NCBI GenBank assembly: GCA_023441965.1
Contig: JAEZNB010000038.1
Coordinates: 1-64,000, forward strand
Direction of reading: 5' to 3'
Source of the DNA: Bacillota bacterium
GTDB lineage: Bacteria > Bacillota > Clostridia > Lachnospirales > Lachnospiraceae
Length of the DNA: 64,000 nt
Positions 25,207-33,599 of the stretch are shown here, one piece after another; within the stretch, counting starts at the first letter, position 1; the number at the start of each line of letters is the position of its first letter. The notes below the pieces were generated by a model. The model was not told the DNA's origin. It saw only the letters and a list, made by a program, of their open reading frames with translations, and made no database searches. The translations under genes and the position numbers were made by a program.

Positions 25207-27623
25207 GTGATCGGCTTGATATTGTTCCAGAAATCATATAGCATTGTTTTCATTTCAGGATAGTTCACCGTATGGAAGGGATACCATTCCTTGGGGAACA
25301 GATTATAGTACTGGGGTTGGATGAATCTCTCATCCAACAGCAGAATGGCTCCTCGGTCCTCCTTCGTCCGGATCACTCTTCCGGCCGATTGCAGGACCTT
25401 ATTCATGCCCTGATAGAGGTAAGCATAATCAAAGCCCATTCCATTTCTCTGATCAAAATAACCACGGAAGAGCTCTCTTTCATTGCAGACCATCGGTAGT
25501 CCGGTTCCTACAATCACTGCACCGATCAGCCTGTCGTTCTTCAGGTCGATACCCTCACTGAAGATTCCACCCATGACGCAGAAGCCCACCCGGCTTGTCT
25601 TGGGATCGTCTACAAATTCCTCGAGAAAGGCTTCCTTCTCCGCTTCGCTCATCTGGCTGTTCTGAACCACCAGCCCATCAAGCTCATCTCCTGCCAGGTC
25701 TGCGATCGCCTGCAGCATCTGATGGGAGGGGAAGAATACCATATAGTTTCCTCTTTTGGCTTGGATAAAGCTCTTGATATACTCAAGTATTTTTCTATAC
25801 TCCCTCTCATTTCTCCGGGTATACCTGCTGCTAACATCCGAAGCGACCATAATCAGCCGATTCTCCGGAGAGAAGGAGGAAGGTGCGTAGACGGCATAAT
25901 CGTCCTGTCTTCCGCCCAGCTGTTCCATGTAATACTTAATCGGGAGCAGGGTGGCGGAGAATAATATCGCACTTCTTCCCCTGTCCATACAGCCGGCAAG
26001 ATTCTTCGAAGGGTCCATGCACTGGAGCTTGATCCGGAAGCTGTCCCCCTCCTCATAATCCGTATAAATGGTATAGTTATCATCATGAATTTCATACATA
26101 TTCAGAAAATGTCTGATGTCCAGATAAAGCCTTACCAGTTCATCCTTTCCCTCGGAAATAAACTCCTCCTTCAGAAAGAGCTCCAGCTCTGCCATACATC
26201 CCAGTAAATGCATGCAGAAGGGGTCTATATTATCAACTATCTCAAATTCATCGCATTCCCTCCGAAGCTTCAGCAGCTCGCTGTTACAGTTGTCCAACTG
26301 CTTCGCCAGCTTTTTGCTCTTGTCCTTCACGAGCCTCTTCGCTTCCAGAAAGCTGTCCTTGTAGAGGACTGCGCTGAACATTTCCCGTGCCCGTTCCACC
26401 AGATTATGAGCCTCATCAATCAGGAAAACATAATCATTGGGGCGGTTATCGGAGAAGAAGCGTCTAAGGTAAACATTCGGATCAAATACATAATTATAGT
26501 CACAGATCACCACATCCGACCAAAGGGTTACATCCAGTCCCATTTCAAAGGGACATACCCTATGCTTTGCGGCATAGGCTATGATCAGCTCTCTGCTGAT
26601 TTCATGCTCCTTGGTCAGAAGGTCATAGACTGCATCATTTACCCGGTCAAAAAAGCCCTTCGCCCGTTCACAGGCACCCGGATTACAATCCGGTTTATCG
26701 AGAATACAGACCTTCTCCTTCGCTGTAATCGTTACCACCTTCAGTTCCAGCCCCTTGTCCTTCAGGACCCGAAAGGTATCCTCCGCAACCGTGCGGGTAA
26801 TGGTCTTGGCTGTCAGATAGAAGATCTTCTCAGTCAACCCCTCCCCCATGGCCTTTACCGATGGAAAAACCGTGGAGATTGTCTTGCCGACACCGGTCGG
26901 TGCTTCGATAAAAAGCTTCTTCTTCCGAAGGATGGTCTTATAGACTCCGGTCACCAGATCCTTCTGACCCTCCCGGTAAAGAAAAGGGAAATCCAACTCC
27001 TTAATCGCTTTGGTACGGCTTTCCGTCCACTTAATCTGCCAGACCGCCCATTTCGCATACTCGTCGGTCAGTTTTCCGAACCACTCTGTCAGCTCTGACA
27101 GGGTCAGGGTCTCTTCGAAAAACTTAATGCTTTCTGTCTCCAGATTACAATAGGTCAGCCTGATTCCCATCCTGGAGTGCCCATATTTCACGGCATAGAT
27201 ATAGGCATAGCACATGGCTTGTGCCCGGTGGACTCCCATAGGCTCAGTCAGGTGGCTTAAGTCCAGGTATACGCCCTTTATCTCATCTATCGTAATTTCC
27301 GGCGGATTCATCTCCTCCTCTTCGAAGATCAATACGGAGAAGTCCTCTTTTAGGGTACTGTTCACAATCACACCGTCGGCCCGTCCCTCTATGGTCAGGT
27401 CAAAGACTACTCCCTCCCTGGTAATGGGAACTGTGAGGCTTAAGGGAACCTCGGCCGTATAATTCGCCCCCATCTGCTTCTGCAGCTTGCGGTGAAGCCT
27501 GCTGCCAGCCTGCATGGCATCCATCTCACCCCTGGCTCTGGTATTATCCAGGTCCCCTGAGCGCATGATGAATTCCACCAGATTTCTTACCGATATTTTT
27601 ATGCCGGGGTAATTCTCTGCCAT
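25203..27623 (-). CDS. DinG/Rad3-type DNA helicase with N-terminal RecB-like nuclease domain
   Basis: 806 residues. Residues ~10-145 carry a PD-(D/E)XK nuclease pattern: H44, D83 in EGRADG, E114-I-K116 and QAMCYAY (135-141). Walker A is PTGVGKT (242-248) and the DEAH box is IDEAHNL. Between them four Cys (VCILDKPDC, NPGAC and HRVCPF) match the iron-sulphur cluster of the XPD/DinG family. The C-terminal helicase domain has GIFSEGIDL and QSAGRVIR. Expected role: 5'-3' unwinding and trimming in DNA repair. GGAGGATATCC before the ATG. Divergent from the DUF1292 gene. Confidence 0.92.
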   Translation of the reverse strand: MAENYPGIKISVRNLVEFIMRSGDLDNTRARGEMDAMQAGSRLHRKLQKQMGANYTAEVPLSLTVPITREGVVFDLTIEGRADGVIVNSTLKEDFSVLIFEEEEMNPPEITIDEIKGVYLDLSHLTEPMGVHRAQAMCYAYIYAVKYGHSRMGIRLTYCNLETESIKFFEETLTLSELTEWFGKLTDEYAKWAVWQIKWTESRTKAIKELDFPFLYREGQKDLVTGVYKTILRKKKLFIEAPTGVGKTISTVFPSVKAMGEGLTEKIFYLTAKTITRTVAEDTFRVLKDKGLELKVVTITAKEKVCILDKPDCNPGACERAKGFFDRVNDAVYDLLTKEHEISRELIIAYAAKHRVCPFEMGLDVTLWSDVVICDYNYVFDPNVYLRRFFSDNRPNDYVFLIDEAHNLVERAREMFSAVLYKDSFLEAKRLVKDKSKKLAKQLDNCNSELLKLRRECDEFEIVDNIDPFCMHLLGCMAELELFLKEEFISEGKDELVRLYLDIRHFLNMYEIHDDNYTIYTDYEEGDSFRIKLQCMDPSKNLAGCMDRGRSAILFSATLLPIKYYMEQLGGRQDDYAVYAPSSFSPENRLIMVASDVSSRYTRRNEREYRKILEYIKSFIQAKRGNYMVFFPSHQMLQAIADLAGDELDGLVVQNSQMSEAEKEAFLEEFVDDPKTSRVGFCVMGGIFSEGIDLKNDRLIGAVIVGTGLPMVCNERELFRGYFDQRNGMGFDYAYLYQGMNKVLQSAGRVIRTKEDRGAILLLDERFIQPQYYNLFPKEWYPFHTVNYPEMKTMLYDFWNNIKPIT

Positions 27624-27910
27624 GGATATCCTCCGCTTTTATCATGATCGAAGGGATGGTCTTCTATAAAAACCGCTACGGTTACGATAGAAAGCATCCT
27701 GTTTGATTATATCATAAAGCTGCTGCTTCATCTAATGTTTTGTACTTGATTTTCATAGCCTGAACAATATTTTTATTTCGCTATTACCTCTTGCATTTTT
27801 TTCCTCAATCTGATACATTCTAGTTATAATCCTCTGTTCTTTATTTAGGAGGATATCAAGTGATGTTAGGCTAAACACTTGTCATTAATTATAAAAAGCG
27901 AGGTAGTATT

Positions 27911-28273
27911 ATGAGCGAGCACAATCACGGCGATAGCTGCGGCTGCGGGCATGATCATGAATTTGAGCATGACTCCATCACATTATCTTTAGATGACGGT
28001 ACAGATATCAATTGCATCGTACTGGATATTTTCACTGTAGATGGGAAAGAATATATCGCACTCCAGCCTGAGGAGAGTGAGGAAGAGGAGGATAATGTCT
28101 TCCTTTACCGTTATATCCAGGAGGGGGATGATGATCCCCAGCTGCTGAACATCGATGATGACGATGAATTCGAAGCAGTTGCCGACGCCTTTGAGGAATT
28201 ACTGGATGCACAGGAATATGATGAAATGTTCGATGATGATTACGAGATTGATGAAGAGGACGAAGAGGAATAA
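27911..28273 (+). CDS. DUF1292 family acidic protein
   Basis: 120 residues. It opens with a His/Cys-rich stretch (HNHGDSCGCGHDHEFEHD, residues 4-21) that could bind metal, then the DUF1292 core (ITLSLDDGTDINCIVLDIF, with YIALQP) and a strongly acidic tail ending DEEDEEE. Function unknown; the family is widespread in Firmicutes. GAGGTAG precedes the ATG and a strong terminator follows, so it is monocistronic. Confidence 0.88.
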   Translation: MSEHNHGDSCGCGHDHEFEHDSITLSLDDGTDINCIVLDIFTVDGKEYIALQPEESEEEEDNVFLYRYIQEGDDDPQLLNIDDDDEFEAVADAFEELLDAQEYDEMFDDDYEIDEEDEEE

Positions 28274-28324
28274 CCCTTTACGAGCAGACCTTATCATGGA
28301 AGTAAGTATTTCATAGGAACCATA

Positions 28325-28376
28325 GGATGTTGTATAATGATATCAGCTACTATCATTATTGCAACGTCCTTTTTTT
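28325..28376 (+). terminator. Terminator after the DUF1292 gene
   Basis: GGATGTTGTATAATGATA (28325-28342) pairs with TATCATTATTGCAACGTCC (28351-28369) apart from one bulge and G-U pairs, followed by seven T. Confidence 0.9.
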
Positions 28377-28434
28377 ACCTGTAGCATAGAGACAGGTCCG
28401 GAGTGGGATCGGTAAGCTCCCTGCCTCCCTCTGC

Positions 28435-28461
28435 TTAAGAAAAAATTAAGACTTTCCTAAG
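28435..28461 (+). promoter_or_regulatory. Three helically phased TAAG boxes before vanR
   Basis: TTAAG at 28435, TTAAG at 28446 and CTAAG at 28457 are spaced by exactly 11 bp. They sit just upstream of a TTTAAA-N18-TATAAT promoter (-10 at about 28493-28498). Tandem 10-11 bp repeats are typical binding sites of OmpR-family regulators. The third, TCCTAAGAAAG, resembles the published VanR half-site core TAnGAAA. Likely autoregulation by VanR. Confidence 0.55.
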
Positions 28462-28529
28462 AAAGACTGTTTAAATTCTTACGATAACACTGTTATAATA
28501 AAGATAAACGAAGGAGAGGCAGGCATGTC

Positions 28530-29225
28530 ATGGATACGAAGATTCTGATTGTAGATGATGAAGCCGAAATAACGGATTTAGTTCAGGTATATCTGAGTAA
28601 TGAAGGCTACCAGGTATATAAGTTTCATAATGCAGGAGATGCCCTGGAGTGCATCCGGACCGAAACACTTGATTTGGCCATACTGGATATTATGCTGCCT
28701 GATATGGACGGCTTCACCCTATGCCGTAAGATCAGGGAGCAATATCATTATCCAATCATCATGCTTACGGCCAAGGATGCCGAGACAGATAAAATCTCCG
28801 GTCTTTCTTTGGGAGCCGATGATTATGTCACTAAGCCCTTCCGCCCCCTTGAATTGGTTGCCCGGGTAAAGGCCCAGCTTCGGCGATATACCAGATATAA
28901 TGCCGCACCCCAAGAGCAGGAGGAGAATGTGATCGCCTTCTCCGGTCTTTTCATGGAGAAGAGCACTCATACCTGCCTGCTGAACGAAAAGCCTCTCGCC
29001 CTTACCCCCACTGAGTTTTCCATCCTATGGCTGCTCTGCAGTAACCGTGGCAAGGTTGTCAGCTCGGAACAGCTGTTTTATAAGGTATGGGGAGAAAAAT
29101 ATTTTTCCAATAACAATACTGTCATGGTTCATATCAGGCATCTGAGGGAAAAGATGAATGATTCACCGGATAACCCAAAGTATATCAAAACTGTCTGGGG
29201 AGTGGGGTATAAAATTGAGAAGTGA
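28530..29225 (+). CDS. vanR: VanR-like response regulator (OmpR family)
   Basis: 231 residues. Receiver domain (1-118) starts KILIVDDEAEITDLV with phospho-acceptor Asp in LAILDIMLPD (about 51), Thr/Ala in MLTAKD and Lys in VTKPFRPLELVARVKAQL, very close to enterococcal VanR. The OmpR winged helix (about 135-230) has LTPTEFSILWLL. It would bind target promoters after phosphorylation by VanS. Its end overlaps the vanS start. Pairing with vanS and a VanY-type carboxypeptidase supports the name. Confidence 0.9.
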   Translation: MDTKILIVDDEAEITDLVQVYLSNEGYQVYKFHNAGDALECIRTETLDLAILDIMLPDMDGFTLCRKIREQYHYPIIMLTAKDAETDKISGLSLGADDYVTKPFRPLELVARVKAQLRRYTRYNAAPQEQEENVIAFSGLFMEKSTHTCLLNEKPLALTPTEFSILWLLCSNRGKVVSSEQLFYKVWGEKYFSNNNTVMVHIRHLREKMNDSPDNPKYIKTVWGVGYKIEK

Positions 29226-30342
29226 TTTTTCTAAACTGAAGAGAAAAATGATTCTTTGGGTCATCCTGACGGCTGTTCTTGCCCTTATCTTCCTATGGCT
29301 GCTCATGAAGCTGCTGATCGACGGCGTTCTTCAGGACCCTTTCGCAGACAGCTTCCTTTTTATCTGCAGAAGGCTGTTCGGAATGGGACGGGAGGAAGCG
29401 ATTCTGCTCTACCAAAAACTCTTTCGGAACAATAAAAGCATCTGGGTCTTTCTCGGTTATTTTCTTGTTATGCTCTTTGTCTTCTATCAGGTACTCGCCA
29501 GGTTCACCAAATACTTTCATCAGATGAATAAGGGCTTAGACCAACTGCTGGAGGAGACAGAGCACGAGATCGTACTTTCTCCGGAGATGAATTTCATGGA
29601 AAGAAAGCTGAATCAGATCAAGGGCTATCTCCGCCAGAAAACTCACGCGGCCCTGGAAGCAGAGCAGAGGAAGAATGACCTTGTCATGTATCTGGCCCAT
29701 GATATCCGGACACCGCTGACCTCTGTCATCGGTTACTTAAGCCTCCTGGATGAGGCTCCTGATTTACCTGAAGACCAGCGGATCAAATATACCCGGATTA
29801 CCCTGGAGAAGTCCTACCGATTGGAAAAGCTGATCAACGAGTTCTTTGATATTACCAGATATAATCTCCAGACCATACTTCTGGAGAAGCAGACCATCCA
29901 TCTTTCTTATATGCTGATGCAGATGGCAGACGAATTCTATCCAACCCTGTCCCAGTCCGGGAAGCAGGTCCGGGTAGAGGCGGAAGAAGACCTTACCTAT
30001 TACGGAGATCCTGATAAATTGGCCCGGGTCTTTCAAAACATCCTGAAGAATGCCGTCACTTACAGCTATGATAACAGTACGATCCTCATTCGTGCCGGGT
30101 ACTCCGGTGATCACATCCTCATTACCTTTGAAAACCATGGCCATCAGATCCCAGAACAGAGGCTGAACGCCATATTTGATAAATTCTACCGGTTGGACGA
30201 AGCCCGGTCCAGCTCCAACGGAGGCTCCGGCCTGGGCCTGGCAATTGCAAGGAACATCGTAAATGCTCATGGCGGAGAAATAACAGCCGAAAGCGATGCT
30301 GAACGGACAATATTTTCCATTACTCTTCCTGGGAAATCATGA
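29215..30342 (+). CDS. vanS: VanS-like sensor histidine kinase
   Basis: 375 residues from TTG at 29215, which follows GGAGTGGGG and overlaps vanR by 11 bases; this gives an N-terminus DFSKLKRKMILW like VanS. Two membrane segments (about 15-35 and 75-100) flank a short ~40-residue extracytoplasmic loop. The H-box is LAHDIRTPLTSVIGYL (about 160), followed by an N-box (NILKNAVTYS) and G-box (GGSGLGLAIAR). VanS senses glycopeptides or envelope stress and phosphorylates VanR. The first in-frame ATG (about codon 13) is a possible alternative. Confidence 0.87.
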   Translation: MRSDFSKLKRKMILWVILTAVLALIFLWLLMKLLIDGVLQDPFADSFLFICRRLFGMGREEAILLYQKLFRNNKSIWVFLGYFLVMLFVFYQVLARFTKYFHQMNKGLDQLLEETEHEIVLSPEMNFMERKLNQIKGYLRQKTHAALEAEQRKNDLVMYLAHDIRTPLTSVIGYLSLLDEAPDLPEDQRIKYTRITLEKSYRLEKLINEFFDITRYNLQTILLEKQTIHLSYMLMQMADEFYPTLSQSGKQVRVEAEEDLTYYGDPDKLARVFQNILKNAVTYSYDNSTILIRAGYSGDHILITFENHGHQIPEQRLNAIFDKFYRLDEARSSSNGGSGLGLAIARNIVNAHGGEITAESDAERTIFSITLPGKS

Positions 30343-30375
30343 GAGAAGGTAAGAAATAAGAAACGATAGAAAATC

Positions 30376-30402
30376 ATAAGAGATTCCTAAGAACTTCATA
30401 AG
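30376..30402 (+). promoter_or_regulatory. Three helically phased TAAG boxes before vanY
   Basis: ATAAG at 30376, CTAAG at 30387 and ATAAG at 30398 are again spaced by exactly 11 bp within TCATAAGAGAT-TCCTAAGAACT-TCATAAGG. The same arrangement lies before vanR, so both are candidate phospho-VanR operators. A -10-like TATGTA/TATGAC follows at about 30411-30419. Confidence 0.55.
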
Positions 30403-30464
30403 GCTAAGTTTATGTATGACTCCTTTCTGTATGCTTTAATGGATAACAGAAAGGAGTTTTTTAT

Positions 30465-31526
30465 ATGAGAAGAAAGAAAAAAGTCTCTGCCAGGTTAGCC
30501 GCAATCTTGATCATGACCTTCCTCCTTCTGATGGGACGGAGTGCTCTGTCTGAAATGCTGGGAGCTGATCCTCTATCGCCCTCCCCTTCTCCCGGAAGAG
30601 CTTCCATGGACCCAGCCTGCGCTCCGGAATCAGCTTATCCTTCTCCCTCCCCGGTAGCAGAAGAAGCTACAGCCAGATTAACCTTTCATAAGGACCCTGC
30701 TTCGGATCACCCCCTGCTGTCAGAAACCGAATTATACAGCTCCAATGCCATTGTGATTGCCTTAGATAGCAAGGAGCTGCTACTGGACAAGGGGAGCAGG
30801 GATAAAGTATACCCTGCCTCCCTTACAAAGCTTATGACCGTAATCACTGCCATAGAAAGCCTTGATGATTTGAAGAGCAGAATACTGATTACAAAGGAAC
30901 TGATAAATAAGCTGACTGCCGAGAATTCCTCCATGGCAGGCTTCCTTCCGGGAGAAGAGGTCCCTGCGATCGATCTCCTCTACGGAGCCATGCTGCCTTC
31001 GGGCGGAGAATGCTGTATGAGCTTGGCAGAGTATATCGCCGGTTCTGAGACAAGCTTCGTTCAGCTCATGAATGAGAAGGCTACAGAGCTTGGGATGGAC
31101 CAGACCCATTTTGTAAATACCACAGGTCTTCATGACAGCAAGCACTATACCACTGTCTGGGATCTGGCTCTTTTATTGCAGTACGCACTTCAGAATGATA
31201 CCTTCCGGCAGATCTTCACCTCACAGAGACATAGCACCACCCCTACCAATCTACATCCGGATGGAATCACCCTATACAGCACCATGTTCAAAAAACTCCC
31301 CCAGGATACCTCCGATTCCTTTCAGCTCTTAGGAGGAAAAACCGGTTATACCGCTAAGGCCGGCTTGTGCCTGGCCAGTTTGGCTAAGATCGGTGGAAGC
31401 GAGTATATCATGATCTCAGCCGGTGCCGAGGGTAACCATGCCAGCGAGCAGTATAATCTTACGGATGCCCTAACGGTCTACGGTCAGATCAGCAGCAAGC
31501 AGTTCGTCTACAAAGCGGGACCTTAG
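30465..31526 (+). CDS. D-Ala-D-Ala carboxypeptidase, penicillin-binding (VanY-D-like, S11)
   Basis: 353 residues with an N-terminal signal/anchor (about 8-28) and a Ser/Pro linker. The peptidase S11 domain has PASLTK (SxxK, about 117), then MLPSGGEC in place of the usual SxN motif, and GGKTGYTAKAGL (KTG, about 297). The segments around SGGEC and HYTTVWDLALLLQYALQNDTFRQIF resemble VanY of VanD-type clusters. It removes terminal D-Ala from peptidoglycan precursors outside the membrane. AAAGGAG before the ATG. Follows vanRS by 122 bp; the last 57 bases overlap the convergent helicase gene. Confidence 0.88.
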   Translation: MRRKKKVSARLAAILIMTFLLLMGRSALSEMLGADPLSPSPSPGRASMDPACAPESAYPSPSPVAEEATARLTFHKDPASDHPLLSETELYSSNAIVIALDSKELLLDKGSRDKVYPASLTKLMTVITAIESLDDLKSRILITKELINKLTAENSSMAGFLPGEEVPAIDLLYGAMLPSGGECCMSLAEYIAGSETSFVQLMNEKATELGMDQTHFVNTTGLHDSKHYTTVWDLALLLQYALQNDTFRQIFTSQRHSTTPTNLHPDGITLYSTMFKKLPQDTSDSFQLLGGKTGYTAKAGLCLASLAKIGGSEYIMISAGAEGNHASEQYNLTDALTVYGQISSKQFVYKAGP

Positions 31527-33320
31527 CATGCCCTTATTATACCGTTCCTTGGCATAATAAATATAGAGATGGTCCCTGGCCCGGGTCATGGCAACATAGA
31601 AGAGACGCCGTTCTTCCTCGATATCTGAGGGGAGAGCGGCTTTCTTATGGGGTATGATCCCCTCATTCACATCCGGAAGAAATACAGCCCTGTATTCCAG
31701 ACCCTTGGAGCTATGCATGGTCGCGACTGTCAGGCTGTCCCTCTGAAGCAGCTGCCCTTCCTCTGCCTGTCTCTTCAGCTCCTCCCTGTATTTCTCGATG
31801 TGGTTAAACCACTCCGAATGACTTTTGAACTCCTTCGCATTCTCCTGCAGCTCCTCCAGGATATCCTGCAGCTCCTCCACCTTCATCCTTCTCTGATCGG
31901 CATACTCCTTCAGATAGTCCTCATAACCGATTCCCCTCCGGACATAATTAACTGCGGCATAGGGGCTCATGCCAGACAGAAGGGCAAGATCATATTCCAG
32001 CTGATCGATCCGTTCCAGCATCCAGTTCTTATCCTCGTAATACTCTCTGATATCCTCCAGGTCTACCTCCTGCTTATCCAGGCATTCGCGGCTGATATAA
32101 CGCTTCGGCCGGTTCATGATCTGCAGAAATAAGCCTCTCTCCCTGTTTCCTAAAGCGATTCTGATATAGGTCAGAATATCCTGAGCAATGAAATGGTCAT
32201 AAAGATTCGGCAGGCTGTCCTTCAGCCGGAAGGGAATATTATATTCCATCAGCTTTCTAAGGATGGGACCTGAGGCAAGATTCGTTCTTAAGAGTACCGC
32301 CATCTCAGACAGCTTCAATCCTTCCCTGTTCAGCTTCAGAATATCATTCACGAGCATCTGATTCTGTTCCTTCATGGCTGGAAGCTCCGTGACCCTGACC
32401 TCCCCCGGCACCTTGCGCGCAGCCTCAGCTTCCTTCTGAAAGCGATTCTGATTATGGCTGATCAGCCGAACCGCGCTGTCAACGATAGCTCCTGCCGAGC
32501 GGTAATTCACCGGAAGGACCAAGCTGCTGCAGCCCGGATAATCCGTAGGGAAATGTAGCATCAGCTCAGGCTTTGCACCACGGAAGCGATAGATGGACTG
32601 ATCGTCGTCCCCCACTGCAAAGAGATTGTTTTCCGGTGCACTTAGCATCCGAATGATATCATATTGAACCTGATTGATATCCTGAAACTCATCAATCAGA
32701 ATATAGCGAAAACGCTTCTGCCAGCTCTGCAGAATATCCTTTCGCTCCGTAAGGAGCTCATAGCAGAGCAGCAGCATATCATCAAAATCAATCTTATTCG
32801 CTCTTCGAAGGGTTCTGTGATATTCCCCGTAAAGGGAACGGAAAACCTCATCGGCACAATTGATAGAATAATAATTCTGAATGTCCATCCGGTTACCCTT
32901 CACCAGGCTGATTTCCGATAAGAGCTCCGCAGTGAACTCCTTCTCATCCTCATAGACCAGGTCTGTTCTGCGAAGGAGCTCCTTCATGTACTGGAACCGT
33001 TCCTCCTCCCGAAGAATATTCTCAGCACCCAGATGATAGGCATGTCTTAATATCATATAAAAAATCGCATGAAAGGTACCGAAGTAAACCTTACTCCGGT
33101 CTGAACCGATTGCCTTCAGAAAACGCTCTTTCATTTCCGTTGCCGCAGCCTTGGAAAAGGTAATGACAAGAATGTTGTCCTCGGGAATCTGATACTTATA
33201 AATGAGAACCTTGGTCCGTTCGGTAATTACAAGAGTTTTCCCCGATCCGGGTCCGGCAAGAACCAACATCGGTCCGTCCTTGTGTAGGATTGCCTGCCGC
33301 TGGGCTTGATTGATCTGCAT
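31470..33320 (-). CDS. UvrD/PcrA-family superfamily 1 DNA helicase
   Basis: 616 residues. Start at 33320 is set by AGGAG seven bases upstream and gives MQINQAQRQAI, the family Q-motif. Walker A is AGPGSGKT, motif Ia TFSKAAATEMKER, motif II LIDEFQDIN, motif III VGDDDQSIYRFRGA, and motifs V/VI TMHSSKGLEYRAV and YVAMTRARDHLYI. It is a 3'-5' helicase for DNA repair. It is shorter than PcrA/UvrD (about 720) and ends soon after motif VI, as in the small UvrD-like helicases of Clostridia. The 3' end overlaps the vanY-like gene by 57 bp. Confidence 0.92.
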   Translation of the reverse strand: MQINQAQRQAILHKDGPMLVLAGPGSGKTLVITERTKVLIYKYQIPEDNILVITFSKAAATEMKERFLKAIGSDRSKVYFGTFHAIFYMILRHAYHLGAENILREEERFQYMKELLRRTDLVYEDEKEFTAELLSEISLVKGNRMDIQNYYSINCADEVFRSLYGEYHRTLRRANKIDFDDMLLLCYELLTERKDILQSWQKRFRYILIDEFQDINQVQYDIIRMLSAPENNLFAVGDDDQSIYRFRGAKPELMLHFPTDYPGCSSLVLPVNYRSAGAIVDSAVRLISHNQNRFQKEAEAARKVPGEVRVTELPAMKEQNQMLVNDILKLNREGLKLSEMAVLLRTNLASGPILRKLMEYNIPFRLKDSLPNLYDHFIAQDILTYIRIALGNRERGLFLQIMNRPKRYISRECLDKQEVDLEDIREYYEDKNWMLERIDQLEYDLALLSGMSPYAAVNYVRRGIGYEDYLKEYADQRRMKVEELQDILEELQENAKEFKSHSEWFNHIEKYREELKRQAEEGQLLQRDSLTVATMHSSKGLEYRAVFLPDVNEGIIPHKKAALPSDIEEERRLFYVAMTRARDHLYIYYAKERYNKGMLRSRFVDELLAADLTVDR

Positions 33321-33516
33321 AATGTTACTCCTGTTCTGAACCTGCGCATGTGCTACTGATAATAATGAAACAAGAAGAAAAAACAAGCCGGTTCACTTGT
33401 CATAAATAGGATGAAACCATAGAATTCATACTAATGAACTTTGTGATAAGGACGAATAAAAGATGAACAGAATAGGGGAGGTAAAACCAGACACTGCAGT
33501 TTTGATCCCATCTTCA

Positions 33517-33559
33517 GGCTGTCTCCGGGCTATCCTGAAGATAGCATCGGAGACAGTCC
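33517..33559 (-). terminator. Stem-loop downstream of gltX
   Basis: GGCTGTCTCCGGGCTATC (33517-33534) pairs with GATAGCATCGGAGACAGTCC (33540-33559) with a small bulge. It lies 40 bases after the gltX stop on the minus strand. There is no U-run on that side, so termination may be weak or factor-assisted. Confidence 0.5.
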
Positions 33560-33599
33560 TGTTTAGGGATTCATCTTTCCTGCTTCAATTTCCGCAGAC

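Noticed and set aside
26208..27098. 296-codon plus-strand frame opposite the helicase
   Set aside because: Antisense shadow of a strongly conserved helicase; no start signal or recognisable domain.
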